Assembly (NCBI RefSeq): GCF_013265555.1
Contig: NZ_CP041345.1
Coordinates: 1,162,581-1,226,580, forward strand
Direction: 5' to 3'
Source of the DNA: Tenuifilum thalassicum
GTDB lineage: Bacteria; Bacteroidota; Bacteroidia; Bacteroidales; Tenuifilaceae
DNA: 64,000 nucleotides
In this document: one piece after another, positions 9,528 through 19,513 of the stretch
Position numbering within the stretch: position 1 is the stretch's first letter
How the letters are laid out: every line of letters starts with the position of its first letter
Position numbers and translations under genes: made by a program
The notes under the pieces: generated by a model
Databases searched by the model: none
The model's input: only the letters and a program-made list of their open reading frames with translations
Told to the model about the DNA's origin: nothing

Positions 9528-9566
9528 AAAAAGGGTGTCTATTTTACTTTAGGCGCCCTTTCTCTT
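9528..9566 (+). terminator. Probable intrinsic terminator of the 2-oxoacid oxidoreductase operon
   Basis: The arms AAAGGGTGTC (9530-9539) and GGCGCCCTTT (9552-9561) form a 10-bp stem using two G-U pairs, with a 12-nt loop. The downstream T content is modest (TCTCTTT), so this is a fair rather than strong terminator. It sits 25 bp after the stop of the beta-gamma gene. The remaining intergenic DNA to 9788 is AT-rich and holds only a candidate promoter. Confidence 0.55.
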
Positions 9567-9730
9567 TAGGTTTCTTTTGAAATTTCAAGTTCCTTGAAAA
9601 ATAATTCTTCTAACAAGTACTGAAATTTATTTCACGATTAACACAGAGAGCTTTTTTCTTTAATATCAATTTCCACCCTTGGAACTTTATTTATCTATAG
9701 AGATGAAAATTATTTCTGATAAATCTTTTA

Positions 9731-9761
9731 TTGACATTCCCCTCGCAATGCCTTATATTTA
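9731..9761 (+). promoter_or_regulatory. Candidate promoter of the PPi-phosphofructokinase gene
   Basis: A TTG (9731-9733) followed after 20 nt by TATATTTA (9754-9761) resembles the Bacteroidota -33/-7 pattern TTG-N17..20-TAnnTTTG, with the last G replaced by A. Transcription would start about 20 bp before the ATG at 9789. Support is weaker than for the promoters of lysC, pheT or the 5'-nucleotidase gene in this window. Confidence 0.35.
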
Positions 9762-9788
9762 ATTGTCTTAATTTAAAAAATAGGTGTT

Positions 9789-10991
9789 ATGGAACAAAAA
9801 AGAAAAAAGCCAATAATTGGTATCCTCACAGGAGGAGGGGATGTACCTGGATTAAATCCTGCAATACGTGCAATTACTATACGAGCACTCCGTGAAGGAT
9901 TTAAAGTTATAGGAATCCGAAGGGGATGGGCTGGTCTTATTGAGCTAATCCGAAACAAGGATGCCGACAACAGTAAATGCTTTGAGGTTTTGACAGAGGA
10001 GAGAGTTAACAAAGCTTTTAGAACTGGAGGTACATTCCTACATACCTCAAGAACAAATCCTGGAAAGGTTGCCAAAGATAATGTTCCTGAGCATCTGAAA
10101 GATAAATATGACAAGCCTGTAAACGATTTGACTCCTGAGGTTATTAAGAATCTTGCATATCTAGGAATTGATTACCTGATACCTATTGGAGGTGACGATA
10201 CTCTTAGCTACGGGGTTAGGCTTTACCAGGAAGGTTTTAAGGTTATTGCCATTCCTAAAACCATGGATAACGATGTTCCTGGCACCGATTACTGTATCGG
10301 TTTTAGTACTTGCGTAACACGAACCATTGCGCTCACCGACATGCTTCGAACCTCTGCTGGTTCACACGAGCGAATACTGGTTATGGAAGTGTTTGGCCGT
10401 TATGCAGGTTTTACTGCCATGCTCCCTACCATGGCGGGTGTTGCTAACCGGTGTGTAATTCCTGAATATAAATTTAACATTGAAAGGTTAACAGAGCTTC
10501 TGGTTGAGGATAGGTTTAAAAATCCAAGCCACTACTCAACGGTTTTGGTTTCCGAGGGGGCAACATTCGAAGGGCTAGAAGAAATGGTTTTCCAGAATAA
10601 CGAACGTGATGCTTTTGGTCATGCTAAACTTGGAGGGATAGGCGATATTGTTTCAAGGAAGGTGAAGGAACTTACCCCTAAGTTTAATAAGGGGAAAACT
10701 ATCAATATTATTAGTCAAAACCTTGGCTATCTGGTTCGTGGTGGCGAGCCCGATGCTATAGATTCAATTGTTCCTATGGCTTTCGGAAATCTTGCACTCG
10801 ACCTAATACTTAAAGGTGTTCACGGTCGTTTGGTTGTACTTAAAAACGGTAGATACGACGACATGCCCCTTGATGTTGTGGTTAGCAAGAAAAAGGTTGT
10901 GAATGTCGATAGATATTACAACACAGAACGTTTGCGCCCATTCTATAAGAGCTTTGAGATGCAGCCGCTATTTATAATGACTAGTGAATAG
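9789..10991 (+). CDS. pfp: Diphosphate-dependent phosphofructokinase
   Basis: This 400-residue phosphofructokinase starts IGILTGGGDVPGLNPAIRA, the nucleotide/phosphate-binding loop of the family. Two diagnostic sites point to pyrophosphate as phosphoryl donor. The donor loop reads GGDDT (residues 134-138), with Asp137 where ATP enzymes have Gly (GGDGS). The second site reads PKTMDND (156-162), with Lys157 where ATP enzymes have Gly (PGTIDND). MEVFGRYAGF (substrate binding) is also present. The enzyme would interconvert fructose 6-phosphate and fructose 1,6-bisphosphate reversibly in glycolysis and gluconeogenesis. It stands alone, between a candidate promoter and a terminator shared with the convergent peptidase gene. 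The donor call follows known residue correlations and is an inference. Confidence 0.92.
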   Translation: MEQKRKKPIIGILTGGGDVPGLNPAIRAITIRALREGFKVIGIRRGWAGLIELIRNKDADNSKCFEVLTEERVNKAFRTGGTFLHTSRTNPGKVAKDNVPEHLKDKYDKPVNDLTPEVIKNLAYLGIDYLIPIGGDDTLSYGVRLYQEGFKVIAIPKTMDNDVPGTDYCIGFSTCVTRTIALTDMLRTSAGSHERILVMEVFGRYAGFTAMLPTMAGVANRCVIPEYKFNIERLTELLVEDRFKNPSHYSTVLVSEGATFEGLEEMVFQNNERDAFGHAKLGGIGDIVSRKVKELTPKFNKGKTINIISQNLGYLVRGGEPDAIDSIVPMAFGNLALDLILKGVHGRLVVLKNGRYDDMPLDVVVSKKKVVNVDRYYNTERLRPFYKSFEMQPLFIMTSE

Positions 10992-11030
10992 GAGAGGAGT
11001 TTTTATAGCTTAAATTATCACTTAAAATAA

Positions 11031-11066
11031 AAACAGACCGCTATTTCTGGCGGCCTGTTTTTTTAT
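11031..11066. terminator. Bidirectional terminator between pfp and the metallopeptidase gene
   Basis: AACAGACCGC and GCGGCCTGTT pair with a single mismatch around a short loop. T runs lie on the right (TTTTTTT, 11058-11064) and A runs on the left (11026-11033), so it can end transcripts from both convergent genes. Confidence 0.7.
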
Positions 11067-11080
11067 ATGTAAGAATCAAA

Positions 11081-13123
11081 CTACTCTAAGTTTTTTAATG
11101 CTTCATCGGAGGCCTCAAGTATTGGTTTAACCGATAGCGTTTCGCCAACACCATGTTTTAACCAAAGCTGAGGAATTAGCCTTCCCTGGGAGAATATTCT
11201 TTCAACCTCGTTGGCAAAGGAACGTCCTTTAAACTGTTTCTCAAGTTGGAATTCAATTAGTTGTCCAATTGGGTATGCCGAAAGGTAAAGTGGGTTATCA
11301 ATCATATGAGAGTAAACAGCTAGTATTGGTTCATCCTTACTACCAAAAACATCGGCATAGTATTTATTCCAAATATCTTTAGCAATCTTTATAGTTGCTT
11401 CTTTTACCTCCTGTGCAGTTGCATCGGGGTGTGCATATAACCATTTCCAAAGGTTGATGTCAACAAGCGATACACCCATAATCTCGTAGCACGACCAAAG
11501 GTTATCGAGTGTTGCAAGGTATTCCTTGTTAGGATTTTCTTCCTTCATTCCTAGTACGTCGAGGTCGCGCTTTTGGAATACGAAAGCTAATGCCTCGGTG
11601 AAAGCGGTATTGGGTACACCATGCATCATGTAGTAATCTACATCGTGGAGGGTAATGGTTTGCTCAACGGTATGGCCAAACTCGTGCATGGCAATGTTAA
11701 ACCCTTTATAGTTCATCCCGCTTTCGGGGACACGAGTGCGAAGTAGCGCAACATCTTTATGCATCTCTGCTCCCCAAGCATGTCCAGCGCCACGCGACGA
11801 CTCAACCTTAACCCTTTCAGCTATAAACTTAGCCTTATCGAAACTCCAACCTAATGAGGTTAATATGTTTGGCATCTCCTTTTCGAATGCCTGAGTGTTG
11901 GGGAAACGTTTTGTTGTAATGGCATCAAGTTTTTCAGCTGGGATACCACTACGTGCCTTAAATCCATCGTACCAAATGTCAAATGGTTGAAGAGGGCGTC
12001 CTAATCGCCTGCTTATTAGTTTGCCAGTTTCCCTAATTTCTTTTGAGGAAACTAGCTCTATGAATAGCTTCTCAACATCATCAACGGGAAGTTCAAACTC
12101 ACCTTCAAACTTGCGCTGGATATAGGTTGGCATTTGAGGTGTGTAGCTATCAATTGCTTTTAATGCTTTAAACTGATTGATAATGTGCTGATAGCGTGTA
12201 TTGGGTTCTGGTGTGGCTTCTTGTTTTTCGCCATCCTTAAGGATAACGTTTTCAAACGGATTCCACTGGTATTCATCGCTGTTAATTACCTGGGTGGGAA
12301 TAGTTTGTTCGATGATGCGTTTCATCACCTGGTAAATCATCTGCTGTCTTTTTAAACCATCCTGTTTATCGGCATATTGAGCTTTTAGCTCATCGCGAAG
12401 GCCCCAGTGTGAGATTAGTTTTAGGTCGGAGGGGAACATGGTATTGCCTTGGTCATCAACCAGGTTGCCCATGAAAATGTTATACTGGCTAATGTAGGTG
12501 TCGGAGTTAGTGTTTACGGTTGAGAAGTTTTGAATGAGCTCAGCGGGTACTCGACTAGTAAACATATCGCCCATTCTGGCATAGGCCCACTGTTTACGAC
12601 TCCAATTTTCGCCTAGCTCAGTCTTCTCTTTTAGGCTGTAGTATGGAAAGTTTAGCGCTGTGATGAATGCTATTTTATTTGCAAATAGGTCGTCGGTTAG
12701 GTGAGCACCTGCATTATACGAACCAAATAGCTCATCGATTTGGGTAACTGGCCCCATATCGAGATGAAGCGGACGTAAAAGCTCTTTGCTCAGCAGAATG
12801 AAGTACCCGTTTAGCATCTCAAAACCGTAAGAAAGCTTATTAAAAAGGAGGTCAAGGTCCTTTTCGTTGGAAACAAATTGCTCCTTGCAAAAATTTTCGA
12901 AATCTGCCTCGGTTCCATCAGCCACTCGCCATAGGCTGGCTACCTGTGCCACACCTTTTTCAATTCTCACTTTTTGTGAGTCGCCATGTTGTTTTACCAG
13001 CTCAGCTGTTACCTTTTTAACCGTATTCTCACCAATGGGTGAAACATCGGCTTTATCGGCCTGTTTGCATTGTGTCATAAGCAATACAGATGAGATTGAT
13101 AGTAAGGTTAATAATCTTTTCAT
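11081..13123 (-). CDS. Lipoprotein zinc metallopeptidase, M3-like gluzincin
   Basis: The 680-residue product starts MKRLLTLLSISSVLLMTQCK, a lipoprotein signal peptide with the lipobox Cys at residue 19, so it is probably anchored in a periplasmic or outer membrane leaflet. A zinc-binding HEFGH motif occurs near residue 480 (NIAMHEFGHTVEQT). About 30 residues later NTAFTEALAFVFQ supplies the third ligand Glu, the arrangement of thermolysin-fold gluzincins such as M3 oligopeptidases. The long helical N-terminal part fits that fold. It probably degrades peptides outside the cytoplasm. It could belong to a Bacteroidota-specific subfamily rather than classical M3; the specificity is unknown. It is a single gene ending at the shared terminator. 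Confidence 0.8.
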   Translation of the reverse strand: MKRLLTLLSISSVLLMTQCKQADKADVSPIGENTVKKVTAELVKQHGDSQKVRIEKGVAQVASLWRVADGTEADFENFCKEQFVSNEKDLDLLFNKLSYGFEMLNGYFILLSKELLRPLHLDMGPVTQIDELFGSYNAGAHLTDDLFANKIAFITALNFPYYSLKEKTELGENWSRKQWAYARMGDMFTSRVPAELIQNFSTVNTNSDTYISQYNIFMGNLVDDQGNTMFPSDLKLISHWGLRDELKAQYADKQDGLKRQQMIYQVMKRIIEQTIPTQVINSDEYQWNPFENVILKDGEKQEATPEPNTRYQHIINQFKALKAIDSYTPQMPTYIQRKFEGEFELPVDDVEKLFIELVSSKEIRETGKLISRRLGRPLQPFDIWYDGFKARSGIPAEKLDAITTKRFPNTQAFEKEMPNILTSLGWSFDKAKFIAERVKVESSRGAGHAWGAEMHKDVALLRTRVPESGMNYKGFNIAMHEFGHTVEQTITLHDVDYYMMHGVPNTAFTEALAFVFQKRDLDVLGMKEENPNKEYLATLDNLWSCYEIMGVSLVDINLWKWLYAHPDATAQEVKEATIKIAKDIWNKYYADVFGSKDEPILAVYSHMIDNPLYLSAYPIGQLIEFQLEKQFKGRSFANEVERIFSQGRLIPQLWLKHGVGETLSVKPILEASDEALKNLE

Positions 13124-13252
13124 AATTAGTTAGATTTGGTTCTTCGTTTCAATATGCAAAAATGCAAATTCAAAGTTTAGATAGCAATTTAATTTAAAAG
13201 TTTACTGCAATTTATATTGATACAATTATTTTTGTAAAAAAAATTAGTGGTT

Positions 13253-13465
13253 ATGGAATGTAAAAAGGAAGCTAATTCAAAGTTTTGTAATTGCACCTAT
13301 CCATGTGGTAAGCATGGTGTTTGCTGCGATTGTTTGGCATATCATCGTAAAAATGGCCAGCTACCCGCATGTTACTTTCCTGAAGATGTAGAGAGTGGAT
13401 ACGATAGGTCGATTGATAATTTTATACGAGTGGTTCAGGAACGAGGTACTGGGTACTTAAGATAA
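13253..13465 (+). CDS. Small cysteine-rich protein (DUF6485-like)
   Basis: The ORF encodes 70 residues from the ATG at 13253; a GTG two codons upstream (13247) is less likely. It contains a dense Cys cluster, [20 protein letters not shown], followed by GQLPACYF and a helical tail. The Cys spacing suggests a small zinc-binding fold or iron-sulfur site. It resembles DUF6485-type cytosolic proteins found across anaerobes; no function is known. A TATTTTTG box at 13227-13234 is a possible -7 element 18 bp before the ATG, without a clear TTG partner. It ends on a perfect terminator shared with the convergent ornithine aminotransferase gene. Confidence 0.75.
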   Translation: MECKKEANSKFCNCTYPCGKHGVCCDCLAYHRKNGQLPACYFPEDVESGYDRSIDNFIRVVQERGTGYLR

Positions 13466-13497
13466 AAAAAGGTGTCGGAAATTCGACACCTTTTTCA
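13464..13497. terminator. Perfect hairpin terminator, usable in both directions
   Basis: GGTGTCG (13471-13477) and CGACACC (13484-13490) form a perfect 7-bp stem with loop GAAATT, flanked by AAAAAAA on the left and TTTTT on the right. It lies between two convergent stop codons at 13465 and 13513. Confidence 0.88.
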
Positions 13498-13512
13498 ATA
13501 TCTATTTGGATA

Positions 13513-14733
13513 CTATTCAAATTGTTTGAAAGCCTCCTTGATAAGACCAATAGCTTCGCGTAGTTGCTCTTCGGTTATTACAAGAGGAGGAGCAAAGCGA
13601 ATAATATTTCCGTGAGTTGGTTTAGCAAGAACACCCTTTTCGGCCATGGCAACACATACATCCCATGCAGTTTTACCAGGCTTGTTGCGGATAACCACAG
13701 CGTTGAGTAATCCCTTTCCGCGAACCAGCTCAATCATATCGCTTTTAATGCTGTTCATCTCGTCGCGGAAAATTTTACCCATCTTTTCTGCATTTTCGGC
13801 AAGCTTTTCTTCCTTGATAACCTCAAGGGCTGCAATTGCAACTTTACCAGCAAGTGGATTACCACCAAAGGTTGAGCCGTGCTCACCTGGCTTGATGGTT
13901 AGCATGATATCGTCGTCGGCTAAAACGCACGAAACAGGCATGGCACCACCCGAAATGGCTTTACCAAGAATTAGAATATCGGGGCGAACACCTTCGTGAT
14001 CGCAGGCTAGCATCTTACCAGTACGGGCAATACCTGTTTGAACCTCATCGGCAATGAAAAGCACGTTGTGCTTCTTACATAGGTCGTATGCCTTTTTTAG
14101 GTATCCTTCATCGGGTACAAAAACACCGGCTTCACCCTGAATAGGCTCAACAAGGAATCCTGCAACGTTGGGATCTTGTAGCGCCTTTTCCAATGCAGCA
14201 ATGTCGTTGTAAGGAATCTTAATGAATCCAGGAGTAAATGGACCAAATCCACCGTATGAATCGGGGTCGGTTGACATTGAAATCACGGTGATGGTTCGGC
14301 CATGGAAGTTGTTCTCACAAACAATAATCTTGGCCTCGCCATCCTTAATGCCCTTTTTGGTATAAGCCCAGCGACGGCAAAGCTTAAGAGCGGTCTCATC
14401 GGCTTCGGCACCTGTGTTCATGGGCAGAACCTTATCGTAGCCAAAATACTTGGTTACATACTCCTCAAATTCACCTAGAACGTTGTTGTAGAATGCACGA
14501 GAGGTAAGGGTTAGCTTCTTGGCCTGCTCGCACATGGCGTTTATGATTTTTGGATGGCAATGGCCTTGGTTTACAGCCGAGTAGGCCGAAAGGAAATCGA
14601 AATAACGCTTCCCTTCAACATCCCAAAGAAATACGCCTTCGCCACGCTCCAAAACAACGGGCAGCGGATGGTAGTTGTGCGCTCCATACTTGCTCTCACG
14701 CTCCATGTAATCTTTTGGTGTCATCTTGCTCAT
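13513..14733 (-). CDS. rocD: Ornithine--oxo-acid aminotransferase
   Basis: The 406-residue fold-type I PLP enzyme begins [20 protein letters not shown], and [13 protein letters not shown] follows, both typical of ornithine delta-aminotransferase. Other class III aminotransferase features are [41 protein letters not shown] and [13 protein letters not shown], whose Lys would bind PLP. It transfers the delta-amino group of ornithine to 2-oxoglutarate, giving glutamate semialdehyde and so linking arginine/ornithine breakdown with proline and glutamate. The length matches the family. It is a single gene; no partner of arginine metabolism is adjacent. Confidence 0.93.
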   Translation of the reverse strand: MSKMTPKDYMERESKYGAHNYHPLPVVLERGEGVFLWDVEGKRYFDFLSAYSAVNQGHCHPKIINAMCEQAKKLTLTSRAFYNNVLGEFEEYVTKYFGYDKVLPMNTGAEADETALKLCRRWAYTKKGIKDGEAKIIVCENNFHGRTITVISMSTDPDSYGGFGPFTPGFIKIPYNDIAALEKALQDPNVAGFLVEPIQGEAGVFVPDEGYLKKAYDLCKKHNVLFIADEVQTGIARTGKMLACDHEGVRPDILILGKAISGGAMPVSCVLADDDIMLTIKPGEHGSTFGGNPLAGKVAIAALEVIKEEKLAENAEKMGKIFRDEMNSIKSDMIELVRGKGLLNAVVIRNKPGKTAWDVCVAMAEKGVLAKPTHGNIIRFAPPLVITEEQLREAIGLIKEAFKQFE

Positions 14734-14937
14734 AACTTACTGTTTTTAGGTTTTATGATGATTTTTTAAAAGATATCTTTTTTGAGTCTTTACCCCCTTT
14801 ACCTTTTGCAAGATTAAAGATTGTTAACCAAATTTCAAAGATTTAACTTGCTTTTGAAAATATGTTAAGAAACATAAAAATAGGAGCTCTTCCCAAAATT
14901 TTACCTGAAACGCCCAGCATGCATAGTTAATGTATTC

Positions 14938-15298
14938 ATTAGAAATAATGGATGTGTTCCATTTTCAGAGATGGAAGGTGCTGGATATGCTGATAACGGT
15001 GAAGTCATCAGATTGGGATTGCAATATAGTAGGTTGATAAAAATAAAGTATGGATAAATACAGGTTTAGGTTTTTGAGAACTTCAAACGTGTATCATAGG
15101 GCTTATATTGGACCAATGGAACCTCAAGTTATTCAAAGTCAAGAATCAAATATTATACAGATACCAGTGCGCATTAGATATGATTTACTAAACTGGTTAT
15201 ACTTTAAGAGAGGATTGACTTTTGATTTCCAATTATCAACAGACCTTCATCAACATCATTCAAGAAATATTTCGCATTTACTAATTGAACTTTCATGA
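14938..15298 (+). pseudogene. Decayed outer-membrane beta-barrel protein fragment
   Basis: Two reading frames join into one barrel-like sequence. From 14938 the first frame gives EMEGAGYADNGEVIRLGLQYSRL and stops near 15056. A second frame, open from about 15050, continues with LRTSNVYHRAYIGP, then IIQIPVRIRYDLLNWLYFKRGLTFDFQLSTD. The pattern (extracellular turn, amphipathic strand LGLQYSR, then PVRIRYDLLNWLY) is that of small Bacteroidota outer-membrane barrel proteins. No signal peptide or C-terminal strand remains, and a frameshift lies near 15050. The flanks (14734-14937 and 15299-15515) are AT-rich and show nothing else convincing. An 82-codon ORF starting at 15050 is the remnant's second half, not a gene. 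Confidence 0.5.
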
Positions 15299-15515
15299 CC
15301 TTCATTTCATTGTGGGATAATTAAATTGAGCACCATCTGGATAAAATTGTATGCAGGTGTATGTAATATGAACATTATCAGACAGATACTGGATAAATCT
15401 CAAGAAAAACTTGCTTTTCCCTCTAACGCACCTTATCTTATGTAAACTCATATAAGCTTTTAAGGAAAAATGTGATAATTCTTTTGATTAATCATAATGT
15501 AGGGAGGAAAATATC

Positions 15516-16022
15516 ATGAGAATGTCAATTATCCTTGCACTGGTAGTGTTTTTTTTAACATCTCCCATTAATACCTTTAGTCAGGAAAGGACTTTTAAAA
15601 ACAAGCAGGGGGGCAAGTCCAGCTGCATCGCAAACGATTCGCTGCTATCATTTTTACCTAAAGGAACCATTATCAATAAGCGAACAAAAGATAAAATTTA
15701 TTGTTTTCTGCCTTATAATACTAAGATTCAGGGATACTTATGCAGAGGTGATGAGAATCGGGGTTGGGAAACTGTTTTTTATGCAAACGGTAAGTTGGCC
15801 TTAGCCTGGCTAGCAAAACCGGAAGATATCCAAGGTGTGCCCTGTGCACCAGCCAGTTTCTGGACAGAGCTCTTTGGTGGTTCTGCAGCCGTTTCCTTTC
15901 ATGTAAACGGCAAGTTGGCTAAATGTAAGTTATCAAGGGATGCAATCATTAATGGTCGTTCCTTCGAGAAGGGAGATCTTTTAAGTTTTGATCCAAAAGG
16001 AAGGTTAATCTTAGAAAAGTGA
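15516..16022 (+). CDS. Secreted protein with YANGKLA-type repeats, unknown function
   Basis: The 168-residue product has a clear signal peptide (about residues 1-22, ending FSQE) and is probably periplasmic or cell-surface. The mature part contains two copies of a strand-turn unit, VFYANGKLALAWLA and SFHVNGKLAKCKLS, each followed by an IQG or ING turn, with a third degenerate copy SFDPKGRLILEK at the end. Such NGKL repeats resemble the MORN/YwqK-like beta-hairpin repeats of secreted proteins. No catalytic motif is visible. A purine-rich GGGAGG precedes the ATG by 10 bp, a Shine-Dalgarno-like sequence unusual for this window. Confidence 0.7.
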   Translation: MRMSIILALVVFFLTSPINTFSQERTFKNKQGGKSSCIANDSLLSFLPKGTIINKRTKDKIYCFLPYNTKIQGYLCRGDENRGWETVFYANGKLALAWLAKPEDIQGVPCAPASFWTELFGGSAAVSFHVNGKLAKCKLSRDAIINGRSFEKGDLLSFDPKGRLILEK

Positions 16023-16125
16023 AAAAAATCACCTCCATACCATAAACCTTTAACGTTGCGCTTGAAAATTGGAAATGAAATAATTACCTAAATTTACTGG
16101 TATCTATTTGTAAAACAATTTGATA

Positions 16126-16677
16126 ATGAGTACTATTCTACAACAAATTTTAGATCGCAGGAGCGTTATGGCATTTTTGCCCGAAGCCATAAACGACAAC
16201 GATATTAAAACAATCATAAATGCTGCCATGCTTGCCCCATCGGCTTATAACGAGCAGCCATGGTTCTTTTTTGTGGTCAACCGTAAGAATGAGAGTCAGT
16301 TCGCAAGAGTTTTAGGTGCTCTAGCACCTGCCAATCAGGAGTGGGCGAAAAACGCTGGCGCCCTTATAGTTTGCGCCTACCGCAAGTACAGCTCCAAAAC
16401 AGGGAAGGAGAACCCTTACGCAATGCACGACCTGGGATTGGCAACCTCGTTCCTATTATTACAGGCTCAAGCGCTAGGTTATGTATCGCATGCTATGGCT
16501 GGCTTTGATGCTGTTGCAATGGGAGAGGTGTTAGATATTGATTACAATCTTGGTTTAGCATCAGTTGTTGCCATTGGGCGGCATGGCGATATCGAAAAGC
16601 TTAGCGAACAAAATAGGCAGCGGGAGCTATCAATGCGTTCCAGAAAAGATTTTGCCGAGGTGGCCAAGATTCTTTAA
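16126..16677 (+). CDS. Nitroreductase family protein
   Basis: The product from the ATG at 16126 is 183 residues; an in-frame TTG at 16120 is a less likely start. It opens LQQILDRRSVMAF, the usual nitroreductase start with the FMN-phosphate-binding RRS, and continues AAMLAPSAYNEQPWFFFVV, the second FMN-contact stretch. HDLGLATSFLLLQAQALGY fits the dimer helix, and SVVAIGRHG the terminal FMN contact. Members are FMN-dependent NAD(P)H oxidoreductases acting on nitro compounds, quinones or enones; the true substrate is unknown. It is a single gene followed by a hairpin terminator. Confidence 0.88.
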   Translation: MSTILQQILDRRSVMAFLPEAINDNDIKTIINAAMLAPSAYNEQPWFFFVVNRKNESQFARVLGALAPANQEWAKNAGALIVCAYRKYSSKTGKENPYAMHDLGLATSFLLLQAQALGYVSHAMAGFDAVAMGEVLDIDYNLGLASVVAIGRHGDIEKLSEQNRQRELSMRSRKDFAEVAKIL

Positions 16678-16699
16678 GTCCAGCGTTATTATTTACGGT

Positions 16700-16730
16700 T
16701 TAAGGTTGCCTTTTGGTAACCTTTTTTGTT
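16700..16730 (+). terminator. Intrinsic terminator after the nitroreductase gene
   Basis: AAGGTTGCC (16702-16710) pairs with GGTAACCTT (16715-16723) with one non-Watson-Crick position and a TTTT loop, and is followed by TTTTTG. Confidence 0.78.
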
Positions 16731-16901
16731 TATACAGGTTATTGAATATAAGTCTTCTAGTAAGTGTTTTTCTGGTTAATGTTTAATTTAGAAATGACAA
16801 AAAGGCGGTGTTTTCGTTGGTTGAACAGACAAAATGACCTGTTTTTCTTCTCGGCAGGAGATTTGTTGAGTTAATGCAGAAAAATAAAGGAGAATAAAGC
16901 T

Positions 16902-19490
16902 ATGAACTTAAATAACTTTACAATTAAATCGCAAGAGGTAATTCAGAAAGCCGTTGAGATAGCACAGGGATACAGCCATCAGGCTGTTGAGCCTGCTCAT
17001 CTACTCCGGGCAATATTGGACGAAGGCGAAAGCATTACAGGCTTTCTGCTTCGTAAGCTAGGAGTAAATCCTGGAACCTTTGATGCCGTTTTGAATCGTA
17101 TGCTCGAATCGTTGCCTAAGGTCTCTGGTGGCGATCAATACCTTAGCAGCAGTGCTAACAAGGTGCTACAAAAGGCGCTGGAGTACAGTAAAGCTATGGG
17201 CGACCAGTTTGTGTCGGTTGAGCATATCCTTTTGGGGCTTGTTGCCGCTGGCGAGCAGGTTGGCCAGATGATGAAAGATGCTGGTATTACTGAGAAGGAG
17301 CTTAAGCAGGCAATCTCAGAGCTGCGTAAGGGGGCAAAAGTGGATTCCCAAACCGCCGAGGATACCTACAACGCTCTTAACCGTTTTGCCATCAATCTTA
17401 ATGAGATGGCTCGAAGTGGCAAGCTCGACCCAGTGATTGGTCGCGATGAGGAGATACGCCGAGTACTTCAAATCCTTTCGCGCCGAACAAAGAACAACCC
17501 AATTCTTATTGGTGAGCCAGGTGTTGGAAAAACCGCTATTGCCGAGGGCATTGCACATCGCATTGTGAATGGTGATGTGCCCGAGAATTTGAAAACCAAG
17601 CAGATATATTCGCTTGATATGGGGGCGCTGGTTGCTGGAGCTAAGTATAAGGGCGAGTTCGAGGAGCGCCTGAAATCGGTGGTTAAGGAGGTAATTGCTT
17701 CCGATGGAGATGTAATCCTTTTCATCGACGAGATACATACACTTGTGGGCGCTGGTAAGGGCGAAGGTGCCATGGACGCAGCAAACATACTTAAACCAGC
17801 CCTTGCTCGGGGCGAGCTACGCGCCATTGGGGCTACAACATTTAATGAGTACCAAAAGTATTTTGAAAAGGATAAAGCTCTTGAACGCCGATTCCAAAGC
17901 GTTGTTGTTGATGAGCCACAACCTGCCGATGCCATATCAATTCTGCGTGGTTTGAAGGAGCGCTACGAAAACCACCATAAGGTGCGTATTAAGGACGAGG
18001 CCATAATTGCAGCTGTTGAGCTTTCGCACAGGTACATAACAAACCGTTTTCTGCCCGATAAAGCTATCGACCTTATTGATGAGGCTGCATCGAAGCTAAG
18101 GCTCGAGATGAATTCAGTTCCAGAAGAGATTGATGAGCTCGAACGCAAGATAAAACAGCTTGAGATTGAGCGCGAAGCAATTAAGCGTGAGGGCGATAAG
18201 CCTAAACTCGATGAACTATCGAAAACCTTGGCTGAACTTAACGAGGAGCGCACAAGGCTGCGCGCTAAGTGGGAAAGTGAAAAGAATGTTATTGAGCGTA
18301 TCCAGCAGCTTAAGCAGAGCATTGAGCAGATGAAGTTCGAGGCCGAAGAGGCAGAGCGTAATGGCGATTATGGTAAGGTTGCCGAAATACGCTATGGAAG
18401 AATCAAACAGGCTGAGGCCGAAATTGAGCAGCTTAAAGAGGAGCTCAAAAAGGTTCAATCCGATTTTGCCCTTATCAAGGAGGAAGTGGATGCCGAGGAT
18501 ATTGCCGAAGTGGTTTCCCGATGGACTGGCGTCCCTGTGAACCGGATGCTTCAAAGCGAAAGGGAGAAGCTACTTCATCTCGAAGAGGAGCTGCATAAGC
18601 GTGTTGTTGGGCAGGATGAAGCTATCGCTGCTGTGTCCGATGCTGTTCGGCGGAGTCGTGCAGGACTTCAGGACGCAAAACGACCAATTGGTTCGTTCAT
18701 TTTCCTTGGTACTACGGGAGTAGGTAAAACCGAATTGGCTAAAGCACTAGCAGAGTTTCTGTTTAACGATGAGAACCTAATGACTCGTATCGATATGAGC
18801 GAGTACCAGGAAAGGCATTCGGTATCAAGGCTTGTTGGAGCGCCCCCAGGATATGTTGGTTACGACGAGGGAGGTCAGCTTACCGAAGCCGTAAGGCATA
18901 AGCCATACTCAGTTGTACTGCTCGACGAAATTGAAAAAGCTCATCCAGATGTGTTCAACATACTTTTACAGGTGCTCGACGATGGTAGGCTAACCGACAA
19001 CAAGGGACGAACTGTAGATTTCAGGAACACAATTATTATAATGACCTCAAACATCGGATCGCACATTATTCAGGAGAATTATTCAAAGCTTGGCAATAAG
19101 GATGCCGATCAGGTGTTTGAAAATACTCGTCGGCAAGTATTTGAGATGCTTAAACAGAGTATCAGACCCGAATTTCTTAACCGTGTAGACGAAATTATTA
19201 TGTTTACACCATTGAACAGGGAGCAAATTAAGCAGATTGTGCTGTTACAGTTTGAGAAAATTAAGCAGATGCTTGCCCAGAATGGAGTAGGCATTCAAAT
19301 AACCGATAGCGCCGTAGAGTGGATAACCGATATTGGCTTTGATCCTGTTTATGGTGCCCGTCCAATTAAGCGCGTGATGCAAAAGAAAATTCTTAATGAG
19401 CTTTCAAAACAGCTGCTGGCTGGAACCATTAACAGGGATAAAACTATTACTGTTGACTATTTTGGCGACGACATGCTCGTTTTCCGATAA
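16902..19490 (+). CDS. clpB: ATP-dependent chaperone ClpB
   Basis: The 862-residue AAA+ disaggregase has the full ClpB layout. The N-terminal double repeat spans 1-145 ([33 protein letters not shown]). The first ATPase domain carries Walker A GEPGVGKT near 205 and Walker [16 protein letters not shown]. The coiled-coil middle domain (about 405-530) distinguishes ClpB from ClpA and ClpC. The second ATPase domain has GTTGVGKT near 603 and [14 protein letters not shown]. With DnaK it rescues aggregated proteins. AAAGGAGAATAAAGCT before the ATG is a good Shine-Dalgarno sequence, rare here and in line with strong expression. No heat-shock operator was recognised in the 115 bp upstream. Confidence 0.97.
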   Translation: MNLNNFTIKSQEVIQKAVEIAQGYSHQAVEPAHLLRAILDEGESITGFLLRKLGVNPGTFDAVLNRMLESLPKVSGGDQYLSSSANKVLQKALEYSKAMGDQFVSVEHILLGLVAAGEQVGQMMKDAGITEKELKQAISELRKGAKVDSQTAEDTYNALNRFAINLNEMARSGKLDPVIGRDEEIRRVLQILSRRTKNNPILIGEPGVGKTAIAEGIAHRIVNGDVPENLKTKQIYSLDMGALVAGAKYKGEFEERLKSVVKEVIASDGDVILFIDEIHTLVGAGKGEGAMDAANILKPALARGELRAIGATTFNEYQKYFEKDKALERRFQSVVVDEPQPADAISILRGLKERYENHHKVRIKDEAIIAAVELSHRYITNRFLPDKAIDLIDEAASKLRLEMNSVPEEIDELERKIKQLEIEREAIKREGDKPKLDELSKTLAELNEERTRLRAKWESEKNVIERIQQLKQSIEQMKFEAEEAERNGDYGKVAEIRYGRIKQAEAEIEQLKEELKKVQSDFALIKEEVDAEDIAEVVSRWTGVPVNRMLQSEREKLLHLEEELHKRVVGQDEAIAAVSDAVRRSRAGLQDAKRPIGSFIFLGTTGVGKTELAKALAEFLFNDENLMTRIDMSEYQERHSVSRLVGAPPGYVGYDEGGQLTEAVRHKPYSVVLLDEIEKAHPDVFNILLQVLDDGRLTDNKGRTVDFRNTIIIMTSNIGSHIIQENYSKLGNKDADQVFENTRRQVFEMLKQSIRPEFLNRVDEIIMFTPLNREQIKQIVLLQFEKIKQMLAQNGVGIQITDSAVEWITDIGFDPVYGARPIKRVMQKKILNELSKQLLAGTINRDKTITVDYFGDDMLVFR

Positions 19491-19513
19491 GAATATTTTT
19501 CCTGCATTTAACA

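Noticed and set aside
9505-9788. Small gene or RNA in the gap before pfp
   Set aside because: Apart from a terminator-like hairpin and a candidate promoter, only AT-rich sequence is seen.
17316-18554. Long antisense ORFs inside clpB
   Set aside because: These are shadows created by the strong codon bias of clpB; no promoter or homology supports them.
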